Below, in pieces: positions 52,455 to 60,483 of a stretch of DNA of 64,000 nt (positions are counted from its first letter, which is position 1; each line of letters starts with the position of its first letter). The notes below the pieces were generated by a model that was given only the letters and a program-made list of their open reading frames with translations, was not told the origin of the DNA and ran no database searches. This stretch comes from Methanocella_A sp964548585 (GTDB lineage Archaea; Halobacteriota; Methanocellia; Methanocellales; Methanocellaceae): positions 1 to 64,000 of the forward strand of contig CAZJRS010000008.1 in NCBI GenBank assembly GCA_964548585.1. Reading direction: 5' to 3'. The position numbers and the translations under genes are program-made.

Positions 52455-54719
52455 TTATAACTTGATGCGGGGACTTTTTTCCTCAATAATCTCATCAAGT
52501 ATTATTGCAGCCGCGGCCTTGTCTAGCGGAGCATTCTTGTTGCCGCACTTTGGAGAATATATGCAGGACGGGCATCCTATTTCGCATTCGCAGTCTTTGA
52601 TCATTTCTCTTGTGGCGGTGGCCAGTTCCGGGAAGATCTCGTAGCATTTTTCTGCGATGCCAATGCCTCCCTCATACCCGTCATAGATAAAGATGGTAGG
52701 TACTCCCGTATCCGGGTGTAACGGTGTGGACAGGCCGCCCAGGTCCCACCGATCACATAAGGCATATACGGGAGCCATGGCGATCATACCATGCTCCACC
52801 GCATGAATGCCCCCGTTAAAATCGTGTCCCTTTTCCAGCAGCTTTTCCTGGAATTCCGGCGACAGCGTGAACCATACCGCCACCGATTCGAAGATCTGTG
52901 GTGGTAGATCAAGCGGGAAATAGCCTACCAGTTTTTCATAACGCCTTACGGCGTACTCGTAATACTGCTCGGTGACCGTGACGTCTCCCAGGTGAACACT
53001 GATGCCGTTAACGGTCTTGCAGGTCCGCTCCGCTTTGATACTTACATCCGAGAGCTTTAACGCCTCCGTGTAATAATCCACGCTTTGCCGTTTTGCCTTT
53101 GCAATCCCCAGGCCGAGATCGAGGTTCTCGATCAGGTATGTTTCACCCTGGTGTAACAAGACTGCGCCGGTATGGGCTTCAGAACAGGCTCTGGCTACTT
53201 CCAGCGTCTCGATCACCCGGCCATCGCAAAGCACGTTGACCGCCCGGCTGGAAATATTGTTGAGGCTTACGATCTCGGACGGATTTTTAGCCCCGCCATA
53301 TACGTACCCTCGGGGGGTATTGCGAAGCAGCCCCGAGGCGGCCATCGCTTCCACGATGCCTGAAACATCGCCAAAATACAGGGAATCGTTGGCAGTCAGC
53401 GGCATTTCTGCTGAAGCGCACATGAGATGGCCCATGAGGATGTAGGGATTATGAAGGTCAATGATCGCTTCTTCACTCCTCGCGCTAAAAAACCTCTCCG
53501 GGTGCTTCATGTAGAACTGGTCTATCGGGTCGTCAAACGCCACCAGTGTCACAATCGAATCTTCCCGGCCACGCCCGGCTCTGCCAGCCTGTTGCCAGGT
53601 GGATATGCGAGTACCGGGATATCCGGATATAATGACTGAATCAAGCGAGCCTATGTCTATTCCCACTTCCAGGGCATTCGTTGACGTGACCGCCTTAAGA
53701 CGCCCGTTTTTCAGGTCATCCTCGATCCGGCGGCGGTCCTCGGGAAGGTAGCCGGCTCTATAGGGGGCAATTGCACTCCGGTACATGGCATCATTCCGGT
53801 CTCTCGCCCAGAGTGCAATCAGCTCTGCCATACGCCTTGACCTGGCAAAACAGAGCGTCTGCAGTCCGTGATCAAGCTGTTTGACCATAAGGCCGGCAGT
53901 CTCTTGATGCGTCGAAGCCCGCTGGTTACTGATGACCGGCGGATTCCAGAACAGGAAGCGTTTCTTACCCCTGCCCGAGCCGTCTTTCGAGACTACCGTG
54001 AAGTCCTTGCCCGTAAGCTTTTTTGTATGCTCCTCTGGATTGGAGATCGTCGCAGATGACAGGATAAACTGCGGATCCGACCCATATCTTTTCAGGATGC
54101 GAAGCAGCCTCCGCAGCAGCATTGCCACGCTGGAACCGAACACACCCCTGTACATGTGCGCTTCGTCTATGATGATGTACTTCAACCCCGAGAAAAACCT
54201 GCGCCAGCGGTCGTTCCATACGAGGTACCTGTGTATGGCATAGGGATTGCTCACGATGATCCGGGATCTGTCCCGTATGGCGGTCCTCGCCGACTGCGGG
54301 GTGTCGCCGTCATAAACTGCGGGCTGGGCTTTGGTTTCCAAGGCCTCATCCATGCGTCGAAGCGTCTTCAGCTGGTCATTCGACAACGCTTTCATGGGGT
54401 ACAGGTATAGCGCCGTCGCATTTTTATCCTCCAGCAGCTTCTGAAAGACCGGCACGTTGAACGCCAGCGTCTTGCCAGACGCCGTAGGCGTACTTACGAT
54501 CACGTTTTTCCCGTCCAGCGCCAGGTCGATAGCCCGTGCCTGGTGCGTATATAACCTGATCTTTTCGCTGTCGAGCCAGGCGCGCAGCTTCTCGTGTAAT
54601 ATGTGGTTCACGTCATCATACTGAGGCTCCCTGGCGTCGATGACCTCGTCATGAGCAATCTGCCCTTCGTAGTCGTCAGAAGACTTGATCTCCCGGATGA
54701 ACTCATCAACGGCGGACAC
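52455..54719 (-). CDS. mrfA: DEAD/DEAH-box helicase with C-terminal Cys cluster (MrfA/YprA-like)
   Basis: The 754-residue SF2 helicase has LYTHQARAIDLALDGKN (Q-like motif), Walker A STPTASGKTLAF, DEAH in IIIDEAHMYRG, SSATI, and motif VI in QQAGRAGRGRED. The C-terminal DUF1998-like region has four clustered Cys in CECEIGCPSC and SPKCGNKNAP. This is the architecture of MrfA (YprA)/Hrq1-like helicases. In Bacillus, MrfA works with the exonuclease MrfB in repair of mitomycin-type DNA damage. Here the MrfB-like gene lies directly upstream and overlaps by 14 bp, so the pair is kept. The symbol is transferred by homology. Confidence 0.88.
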   Translation of the reverse strand: MSAVDEFIREIKSSDDYEGQIAHDEVIDAREPQYDDVNHILHEKLRAWLDSEKIRLYTHQARAIDLALDGKNVIVSTPTASGKTLAFNVPVFQKLLEDKNATALYLYPMKALSNDQLKTLRRMDEALETKAQPAVYDGDTPQSARTAIRDRSRIIVSNPYAIHRYLVWNDRWRRFFSGLKYIIIDEAHMYRGVFGSSVAMLLRRLLRILKRYGSDPQFILSSATISNPEEHTKKLTGKDFTVVSKDGSGRGKKRFLFWNPPVISNQRASTHQETAGLMVKQLDHGLQTLCFARSRRMAELIALWARDRNDAMYRSAIAPYRAGYLPEDRRRIEDDLKNGRLKAVTSTNALEVGIDIGSLDSVIISGYPGTRISTWQQAGRAGRGREDSIVTLVAFDDPIDQFYMKHPERFFSARSEEAIIDLHNPYILMGHLMCASAEMPLTANDSLYFGDVSGIVEAMAASGLLRNTPRGYVYGGAKNPSEIVSLNNISSRAVNVLCDGRVIETLEVARACSEAHTGAVLLHQGETYLIENLDLGLGIAKAKRQSVDYYTEALKLSDVSIKAERTCKTVNGISVHLGDVTVTEQYYEYAVRRYEKLVGYFPLDLPPQIFESVAVWFTLSPEFQEKLLEKGHDFNGGIHAVEHGMIAMAPVYALCDRWDLGGLSTPLHPDTGVPTIFIYDGYEGGIGIAEKCYEIFPELATATREMIKDCECEIGCPSCIYSPKCGNKNAPLDKAAAAIILDEIIEEKSPRIKL

Positions 54720-55680
54720 TGATACACTCCTCTTCGCACAAATGCGTGAAAACCTTGGCCAGCGTGATCATATCCAGCCTGTTATGCTCCACAATGGGTA
54801 CAAGCGGCCCTGGGTTGCCGTTTTTCAGGTACGATTCATAGAATTCAGGCACCATCGCCCCGGGCACGTCGTCCATACGAGCGTTGCCAGTCAAATGCTG
54901 TTCGATGGTGATCAGGCGGGCGTCAGGTAACCTGTCCCGGAACGCCCTTCGGGCAAAGTGCAGCATGTCAAAATGAATGTTCTCGACTTCTCCCTGCATA
55001 TCGTAGAACCAGCGCCGCTGATTGACATAAGGCACGTCGAATGCTCTGCCATTATAGGACATGATCGGCCTCTCGGTGATGCAAGAGCTGAACGCCTCGA
55101 TCGCCGCCACTTCTTCTTCGATGCTGCGAGCCAGAAACTGGACGGTGTGAATATGATCATCCTGCACATAACCTGCCCCGAAAAGGATAATGGGCCGGGA
55201 GAACAAGCCCAGGGTTTCAATGTCGATCACCATGAGCCGCTCGATATCCGTATAAGCCGTAACGTACAGGTTCAACGGGTGGGACTTCGGCAGCCATCGC
55301 CAGATTTCCTGCTGGATGGATGCAGGGTCTCCGGCATCTAACAGATCGACAAACAGCCGGGCTTTTTTCCCCCATCGAGGATGGATGATCAAGTCTTCGA
55401 TGGTCCCGTACCCTTCCGCCTTAAGCTTCGCTTCTTTCTCCGGACCTATGCCATGAAGCAGCCTCAGGTGGGACAACAGCGACATCCGCGCATGATCCCC
55501 ATCAATACAGGGTTGGCGGTACTCTGTCGAAGCGCTGATCTCATAGCACTCTCCAAACGCATTCGACACGACCTTGCCGGGTATTGCCTCCTCTAGCGGG
55601 ATTCCGTTATAGCGCTCTTGAAACTTTTTCTTGACTTCCAGCCCTCGCTCAAAGTCGTCATCGTACAGCCACGACGGCAT
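54706..55680 (-). CDS. mrfB: RNase H-fold exonuclease, MrfB/YprB-like
   Basis: The 324-residue protein (from ATG 55680) has an N-terminal region with an HhH-like HLRLLHGIGPEKEAKLKAEG. A DEDD-type exonuclease domain follows: MVIDIETLGLFSRP (Exo I, D-x-E), IMSYNGRAFDVPYVNQR (Exo II) and VEHNRLDMITLAKVF (Exo III, H-x4-D). It matches YprB/MrfB, the nuclease partner of MrfA. Coding-like sequence continues upstream in frame (LTDIASRLKSREDARKEYDV) to about 55788, where GAGGT is present but no ATG/GTG/TTG; the true start may be there and non-canonical. Confidence 0.86.
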   Translation of the reverse strand: MPSWLYDDDFERGLEVKKKFQERYNGIPLEEAIPGKVVSNAFGECYEISASTEYRQPCIDGDHARMSLLSHLRLLHGIGPEKEAKLKAEGYGTIEDLIIHPRWGKKARLFVDLLDAGDPASIQQEIWRWLPKSHPLNLYVTAYTDIERLMVIDIETLGLFSRPIILFGAGYVQDDHIHTVQFLARSIEEEVAAIEAFSSCITERPIMSYNGRAFDVPYVNQRRWFYDMQGEVENIHFDMLHFARRAFRDRLPDARLITIEQHLTGNARMDDVPGAMVPEFYESYLKNGNPGPLVPIVEHNRLDMITLAKVFTHLCEEECISVRR

Positions 55681-55904
55681 GAAACCGTTATCCGGTATAT
55701 CGTCAGCTTCGGCTATGACATCATACTCTTTCCGGGCATCTTCCCTGGATTTCAGCCGGCTGGCGATGTCGGTGAGCCTGTCGTGCGTATGCGGTACCTC
55801 ATTAGACTAAATACCATCCTGGGTTATAACTTTTCTAGTTAGCGCACTGAAAATAATCCGAATCGGACAGCTTTATATATGAAAATCGGAAACGCTCGAA
55901 AGCT

Positions 55905-55918
55905 TTATATCTCTTATT
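55905..55918 (+). promoter_or_regulatory. TATA box of tRNA-Val
   Basis: ctttatatct (55908-55917) lies about 30 bp before the mature 5' end of the tRNA, the normal archaeal distance. A second one, tttatatat, lies further upstream (55871-55879). Confidence 0.55.
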
Positions 55919-55945
55919 GCATTAGTATAGTTCGCAAAGTGCGCT

Positions 55946-56019
55946 GGGCCCGTGGTCTAGTCGGTTATGACGTCGCCTTGACATGGCGGAGATCACGAGT
56001 TCGAATCTCGTCGGGCCCA
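55946..56019 (+). tRNA. tRNA-Val (anticodon GAC)
   Basis: A 74-nt cloverleaf. The acceptor stem is GGGCCCG (55946-55952) with CGGGCCC (56012-56018) and discriminator A. The anticodon arm is TCGCC-TTGACAT-GGCGG with anticodon GAC. The T arm is ACGAG-TTCGAAT-CTCGT. CCA is not encoded. No intron is seen. Confidence 0.95.
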
Positions 56020-56108
56020 CTCATCTTTTTTATTTTATTATTTATGCTGTGTTCAGTATTTTCGTTGGTGTTTATGCGGTTATCTTTTAAACGCAAAGGC
56101 GCAAAGAT

Positions 56109-56365
56109 GCTGTGTTGAATATGTGGTGGAAAACAGGTTGTCTCTGTGCATGTGAAAGAAAAACGATCGCTGCGCTGTGCCAGAACGCGGATTGCGCAGA
56201 TACCGCGGATGACACAGATTCTTTAATGGAAAAATGACTCGATGATATCCGATTGTAGGAGTTATCCGCGCAATCTGTGCAATCCGCGTTCTGGCACAGC
56301 GCAGCGTTCGATTACCTTCTAAGGTGCAGATGCAACCTTTTCTTCACAAACACATTCAACACAGC
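56109..56365. repeat. 257-bp dispersed palindromic element
   Basis: Outer ends GCTGTGTTGAAT (56109-56120) and ATTCAACACAGC (56354-56365) are perfect inverted copies. The inner arms CGATCGCTGCGCTGTGCC (56164-56181) and GGCACAGCGCAGCGTTCG (56293-56310) pair with one mismatch and continue into AGAACGCGGATTGCGCAGAT and its complement. It fills the space between tRNA-Val and the kinase stop. It has no coding capacity. Confidence 0.85.
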
Positions 56366-56367
56366 AA

Positions 56368-58416
56368 TTATTTCCAGTAATCCGAAGTCCGGTTTTGCGA
56401 AAAAGTAAGCCTGAATTCCGTCCCGTTTTCCACGTTGATCGTTATCGTTCCTTCCAGCTGATCGGCAAGCAAAGTCACCAGCTGAAACCCGAGGGTCTGG
56501 GAATTCGTAATATCCAGATCGCCGGGCAGACCAATCCCGTTGTCCGCGATCAGAAGCTGATACTGACTTTTTTCATCAACATATAGCTTGATCCTGATCT
56601 CCCCTCTGCGGCTTCCGGGGAAAGCGTGCTTGTACGAATTTGTCAATAGCTCATTGACGATTAGCCCGCATGGAATCGCCGTATCGATGCCCATCATGAT
56701 GCTGGCGTCAGCGTCGATGGTCAAAACGATGTGTTCCGCTTTCTTTTTGTAGTGGTGGTTCAAATTGGCTGCAAGTTTCCTTACGTAGTCCCCGAAGCCG
56801 ATCCGGGAAAAATGATCGGTCAGGTAGAGCCTTTCATGGACCAGGGCTATCGACTTGATCCGGTTCTGACATGCCTGGAAGACGTCGTTGGTCATCGGGT
56901 CAGCCGAAGCATCGATCTGCAGGCTCATCATGCTGGAGATCACCTGGAGGTTATTCTTGACCCGGTGATGGATTTCCTTGAGCAGCACATCTTTTTCCTG
57001 CAAAGACTCCAGAAGCGCAGCTTCCGCAGTCTTCTGATCGGTCACGTCTCGGGTGATGCTGCCGATAAGCGGCTGTTTGTTCGTCCAAACCAGGAAACTA
57101 TGGCTCTCTACGGCCCTGATCTGGCCGTCGATGCGCCGGATGTACTGGGATGAATGGGTACACCGTTCCCGGGTGATCAGGTTGTGGATCCACGACTTAC
57201 TTTCCTCCCGGATCTCCGGCAGACCCGTTTCCCGCGCATCCTTTTCTGGCGAAATCGCATACTGCAAATCCCAGATGTGTTTTCCGATCATTTTCTCCCG
57301 GTTTATGCCGGTGATTTCTTCAGAGCCACCGTTAAACTCCAAAATGACGCCTTCACTGTCAATGAGTATGATACCATCGTGAGACTGGGTTATGAGGCTG
57401 CGAAGCTTTTCTTCACTTTCAAGCAACGCTTGCTCCGCTCTACGCTTCTCCGTCACGTCTGCTGCGAATACAGCCAGGCGAATGACCTCCCCACCCGCTG
57501 ATATGATTGGATATACAGTTTGATCAAAGACCCTGCCATCTCGTAAATCTTCACGCCGGACCGGCAGCTTCAGCTTGATCACTTCATCAAAAAGGGCTCT
57601 TCTCCGATCGGCCACTTCCGGGGGCATGTATGAAAAACAACAGGTGTTAACCATGCTTTCAGGCGTACTCCCTAGCCGTTGTGCCGCAACATCGTTAATT
57701 GTAATGATAGTCCCGTCAGGAGTCACCAAAACCATCGATTCGGTGATCGCATTCATCGGGTCTTCTACTGATTTTTCGATCGAATTGGTGATTGCATAGA
57801 TCAAATCCGTTATCGAATCGTCTATGGTCGAATCGTCAATGATCAAATCATCCGCTTCCTGTGATACCGCCGTCGCATCTGAACGCTTAATAATATCCCG
57901 GACCGTGGCAAACATAAATACAGGATCGCCGTTACCATTTGTGGTCACTTCCCCCTCAGAGTGGACATACCGTGTCACCCCCGCCGAGTCTATAACCCTG
58001 TAATTGCTGGAATATGGTATGTCACTGAATAACGAATCGCAGACATCTTTGATGAACGAATCTCTGTCATCGGGATGAACATAGGACATGAGGAGGTCGA
58101 AGCTCTTGATATCCCGGATTTTTCCGCATATTATCATCGAAGCTTCTTCACTGCAGACCATTTCGCCGCTGCCCGTATTCCAGCTCCAGTACCCGATCCG
58201 GGCGAGCCTTTGAAGCTGCGCGAGGTCCGATTCTCTCGTCCGAGGGACCTTTTCAGCCAGGCCGCCCGGCGTGGAACAAGCGCTGTGAGTCGAACAACTA
58301 TCTGTAAGTGCTCCAGTGCCCGCCAATCGTTTACGGAGCGTTTTTAGCCTGAGGTTAAACCCTTCTTCGAAGTTGTTTTCAACCAAATTTTCGAAGAATG
58401 TAGAATTTTCACCCAT
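56368..58416 (-). CDS. PAS-domain sensor histidine kinase (HisKA_2/HWE-like)
   Basis: The 682-residue protein is soluble, with no TM segment. It has three PAS domains: about 75-190 (GYWSWNTGSGEMVCSEEASM), 210-330 (MVLVTPDGTIITINDVAAQR) and 335-460 (HDGIILIDSEGVILEFNGGS). A HisKA_2-type phosphoacceptor follows with His in LLKEIHHRVKNNLQVISSMM, then a HATPase with the N box VNELLTNSYKHAF and the G1 box ADNGIGLPGDL. The 'HHRVKNNLQ' form is the common archaeal and light/redox-sensor kinase type. The signal is unknown and no response regulator is adjacent. Confidence 0.93.
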   Translation of the reverse strand: MGENSTFFENLVENNFEEGFNLRLKTLRKRLAGTGALTDSCSTHSACSTPGGLAEKVPRTRESDLAQLQRLARIGYWSWNTGSGEMVCSEEASMIICGKIRDIKSFDLLMSYVHPDDRDSFIKDVCDSLFSDIPYSSNYRVIDSAGVTRYVHSEGEVTTNGNGDPVFMFATVRDIIKRSDATAVSQEADDLIIDDSTIDDSITDLIYAITNSIEKSVEDPMNAITESMVLVTPDGTIITINDVAAQRLGSTPESMVNTCCFSYMPPEVADRRRALFDEVIKLKLPVRREDLRDGRVFDQTVYPIISAGGEVIRLAVFAADVTEKRRAEQALLESEEKLRSLITQSHDGIILIDSEGVILEFNGGSEEITGINREKMIGKHIWDLQYAISPEKDARETGLPEIREESKSWIHNLITRERCTHSSQYIRRIDGQIRAVESHSFLVWTNKQPLIGSITRDVTDQKTAEAALLESLQEKDVLLKEIHHRVKNNLQVISSMMSLQIDASADPMTNDVFQACQNRIKSIALVHERLYLTDHFSRIGFGDYVRKLAANLNHHYKKKAEHIVLTIDADASIMMGIDTAIPCGLIVNELLTNSYKHAFPGSRRGEIRIKLYVDEKSQYQLLIADNGIGLPGDLDITNSQTLGFQLVTLLADQLEGTITINVENGTEFRLTFSQNRTSDYWK

Positions 58417-58469
58417 ATAAACACCAATTGGAGAATAGTCAATTAGTGTGCCATCAGATATATCTTTCT

Positions 58470-58811
58470 TTATAAAAATCTAAATGCAAAATTAAAAGTG
58501 AGAACGAGAAACGATCTCACTTCCGATCGACTCATGATCTCGTCGATATGAACGTCAGGGAAAAGCCTGGCAATTTTTGACATCGCATACTGGCCGTCAT
58601 TCACAGAAGCTCCCAAGGGGATTACGTGTGTGGCTAAATGCTCATCGATGCAATCGCCATGTATACACTGTTCCTCTACGATTTCCTGTAAAAGCGCGTT
58701 AGAATTGCTGAGTCGGAACTTCGATAAAATGGCAATACCTGAAATAGTTCTCTGCTGATCCTGGGACTGCCTTTTTGGGGTTGTACCGAGTATACTGTCG
58801 ATGATTTTCAT
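58470..58811 (-). CDS. Hypothetical protein
   Basis: The 113-residue frame begins MKIIDSILGTTPKRQSQDQQ, contains two Cys in VEEQCIHGDCIDEH and ends LVLTFNFAFRFL. Codon use is less typical than in neighbouring genes and no Shine-Dalgarno is evident. No family is recognised. It lies just upstream of the kinase gene on the same strand, which weakly supports a real gene. Confidence 0.4.
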   Translation of the reverse strand: MKIIDSILGTTPKRQSQDQQRTISGIAILSKFRLSNSNALLQEIVEEQCIHGDCIDEHLATHVIPLGASVNDGQYAMSKIARLFPDVHIDEIMSRSEVRSFLVLTFNFAFRFL

Positions 58812-59017
58812 TTCAGATTGATGATCTGGGTGAAAGTTGCCGATTTGTGGGGATGTGTATATAATGGGGGTCGATGGTTAGCGGTAACTCTGTTTGGGTT
58901 GCATGGCCGCCAGGCCCGCCAAGAGGCCAGGTAGGCTGTCCCCTAATTTATGGTGATTAACCATACAGATATACGGGATAGCTAACTCGGCCCTTGTGTC
59001 GGAATGACTCAGCAATA

Positions 59018-59252
59018 CGATCGCTGCGCTGTGCCAGTGCCACACAGATTTCACAGATTACGTTGGATTTCACAGATTGAAACTAATTTCACGGATGAGG
59101 TCGATTTCACAGATTACTAGTCTGTTCAATTTTAATCGATCACTCTCCGGGGCGAATCTGTGTAATCGACCTCATCAGTGTCATAGGAAAAAATCTGTGC
59201 AATCGAAATCAATCTGTGAAATTTGTGTGGCACAGGCACAGCGCAGCGATCG
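59018..59252. repeat. 235-bp dispersed palindromic element
   Basis: CGATCGCTGCGCTGTGCC (59018-59035) and its exact complement GGCACAGCGCAGCGATCG (59235-59252) form the ends. The arms extend inwards with TGCCACACAGATTTCACAG against CTGTGAAATTTGTGTGGCA. The centre holds five or more direct or inverted CACAGATT / AATCTGTG motifs. Confidence 0.88.
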
Positions 59253-59790
59253 ATTTCCTCACCATGCTCATATGCAACATCTGATACCGATCCAATATAC
59301 TGGGATTGTCTTGACATTGAATTGATAAATCCGGAAATAGACAAAATGATGAACATCACCCGTTTGTTCGCCCACAATCAATTATATGACAGCCTGCAAG
59401 CACGCCAAGAACACTGTTAAATATGGTCCATTTACCCATGAACGGCTCTTGGCGGGCTTGGCCCCTTGGCGGGCTTGGCGGTATTTCAACCAACACAGGG
59501 CCAACCACCAATTTTCCATAGCCTTTACATGAAAACCCCATTTTCATCAACTAGTGCCTGGCGGTTTAACATCGCATAATCGGGGCACTGATTAGGTAAT
59601 AGCCGATACAAGATATGCCGGGTAGTCTCGGAGATTCCTTAAAAAACGCATTATAACAATGTTATCAGGCTACCGCATTTATCGTATTATGGCCTATTAT
59701 CCCACATATGATCATTCGGGGCGTGGATAAGGGAAGGGCCGATTATTTTTAAACCGTTGATATACATTATTTTTTCGATTCCTCTGAAAA

Positions 59791-59818
59791 ACTATAAATA
59801 ATCAGTAACGTATAAAAC
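59791..59818 (+). promoter_or_regulatory. TATA boxes ahead of tRNA-Gln
   Basis: aaactataaata (about 59788-59799) and gtataaaacg (59810-59819) lie 30-60 bp before the tRNA; the second is at the usual distance. Confidence 0.5.
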
Positions 59819-59849
59819 GACTGAAACGCCCGCAACGGATTTTCGCAAC

Positions 59850-59922
59850 AGTCCCGTGGGGTAGTGGTCAATCCTGCTGGACTTTGGATCCGGCGACACC
59901 GGTTCGAATCCGGTCGGGACTA
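59850..59922 (+). tRNA. tRNA-Gln (anticodon TTG)
   Basis: A 73-nt cloverleaf. The acceptor stem is AGTCCCG (59850-59856) with CGGGACT (59915-59921) and discriminator A. The anticodon arm is CTGGA-CTTTGGA-TCCGG with anticodon TTG. The T arm is ACCGG-TTCGAAT-CCGGT. It marks the boundary between normal-composition DNA and the AT-rich island. Confidence 0.94.
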
Positions 59923-59937
59923 TGGAAGTTGTACGTA

Positions 59938-59970
59938 AATGTCCTGTTTAACAGGACATTCTATTTTTTA
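59938..59970 (+). terminator. Terminator after tRNA-Gln
   Basis: AATGTCCTG (59938-59946) pairs with CAGGACATT (59952-59960) across a short TTTAA loop, followed by CTATTTTTTATT. Confidence 0.68.
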
Positions 59971-60483
59971 TTATTAAATATAGGGGGCTATCAATTGATA
60001 AAAAATCACTTCCGCCTATCAATATTATTATAACTATAAATATATTTAATATATTTATCATTTAAATATATCTATATTAGCAAAAATTTATTCAACATAA
60101 CATCGGTATATTAAAATATTATTGAGTTGTACAGTTATAATATAATACTAACTATTTTTATATTTTCCCATGATTTGGCCTTTTCGACCATTCTTAGTTG
60201 TACGCTGACGTATTTTATAGTCAGTATGGGTTTTTGGGTTATTAATTCTCTTATTTGCCATAAATACAACTCTTCACGTTAGTTAATCTAATGGGATTAT
60301 TAATATATCTTACCATGATGTTCACGCTTATTCATATTAAAAGTTAGTTATGTATTATTTTTGTTATGTATATTTATTATATATGATATAATCGGTTATA
60401 CATCGATACACAAAAGTTTATTATAGAAAAAAGGGCATTAAATTATTTACCAAGCTATTGCTTCATATGGGATTTGACATTTT
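59971..60483. other. AT-rich non-coding start of the island
   Basis: About 500 bp of very AT-rich DNA have no usable reading frame. Several TATA-like boxes precede the HD-TPR gene. No copy of the tRNA 3' end was noticed that would mark an attachment site. Confidence 0.55.

Larger units (their letters stand above)
58812..59849. other. Repeat-rich intergenic region before tRNA-Gln
   Basis: About 1 kb contains no credible gene; the short open frames here consist of repeat sequence. It has one palindromic element (59018-59252) and inverted 'ccgccaag' / 'cttggcggg' runs (about 58909-58932 and 59447-59486). AT-rich DNA with the tRNA-Gln promoter follows. Confidence 0.6.

Noticed and set aside
59077..59420. 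Short open frames in both strands of the palindromic element
   Set aside because: They follow the repeat words exactly and lack start signals; the element is non-coding.
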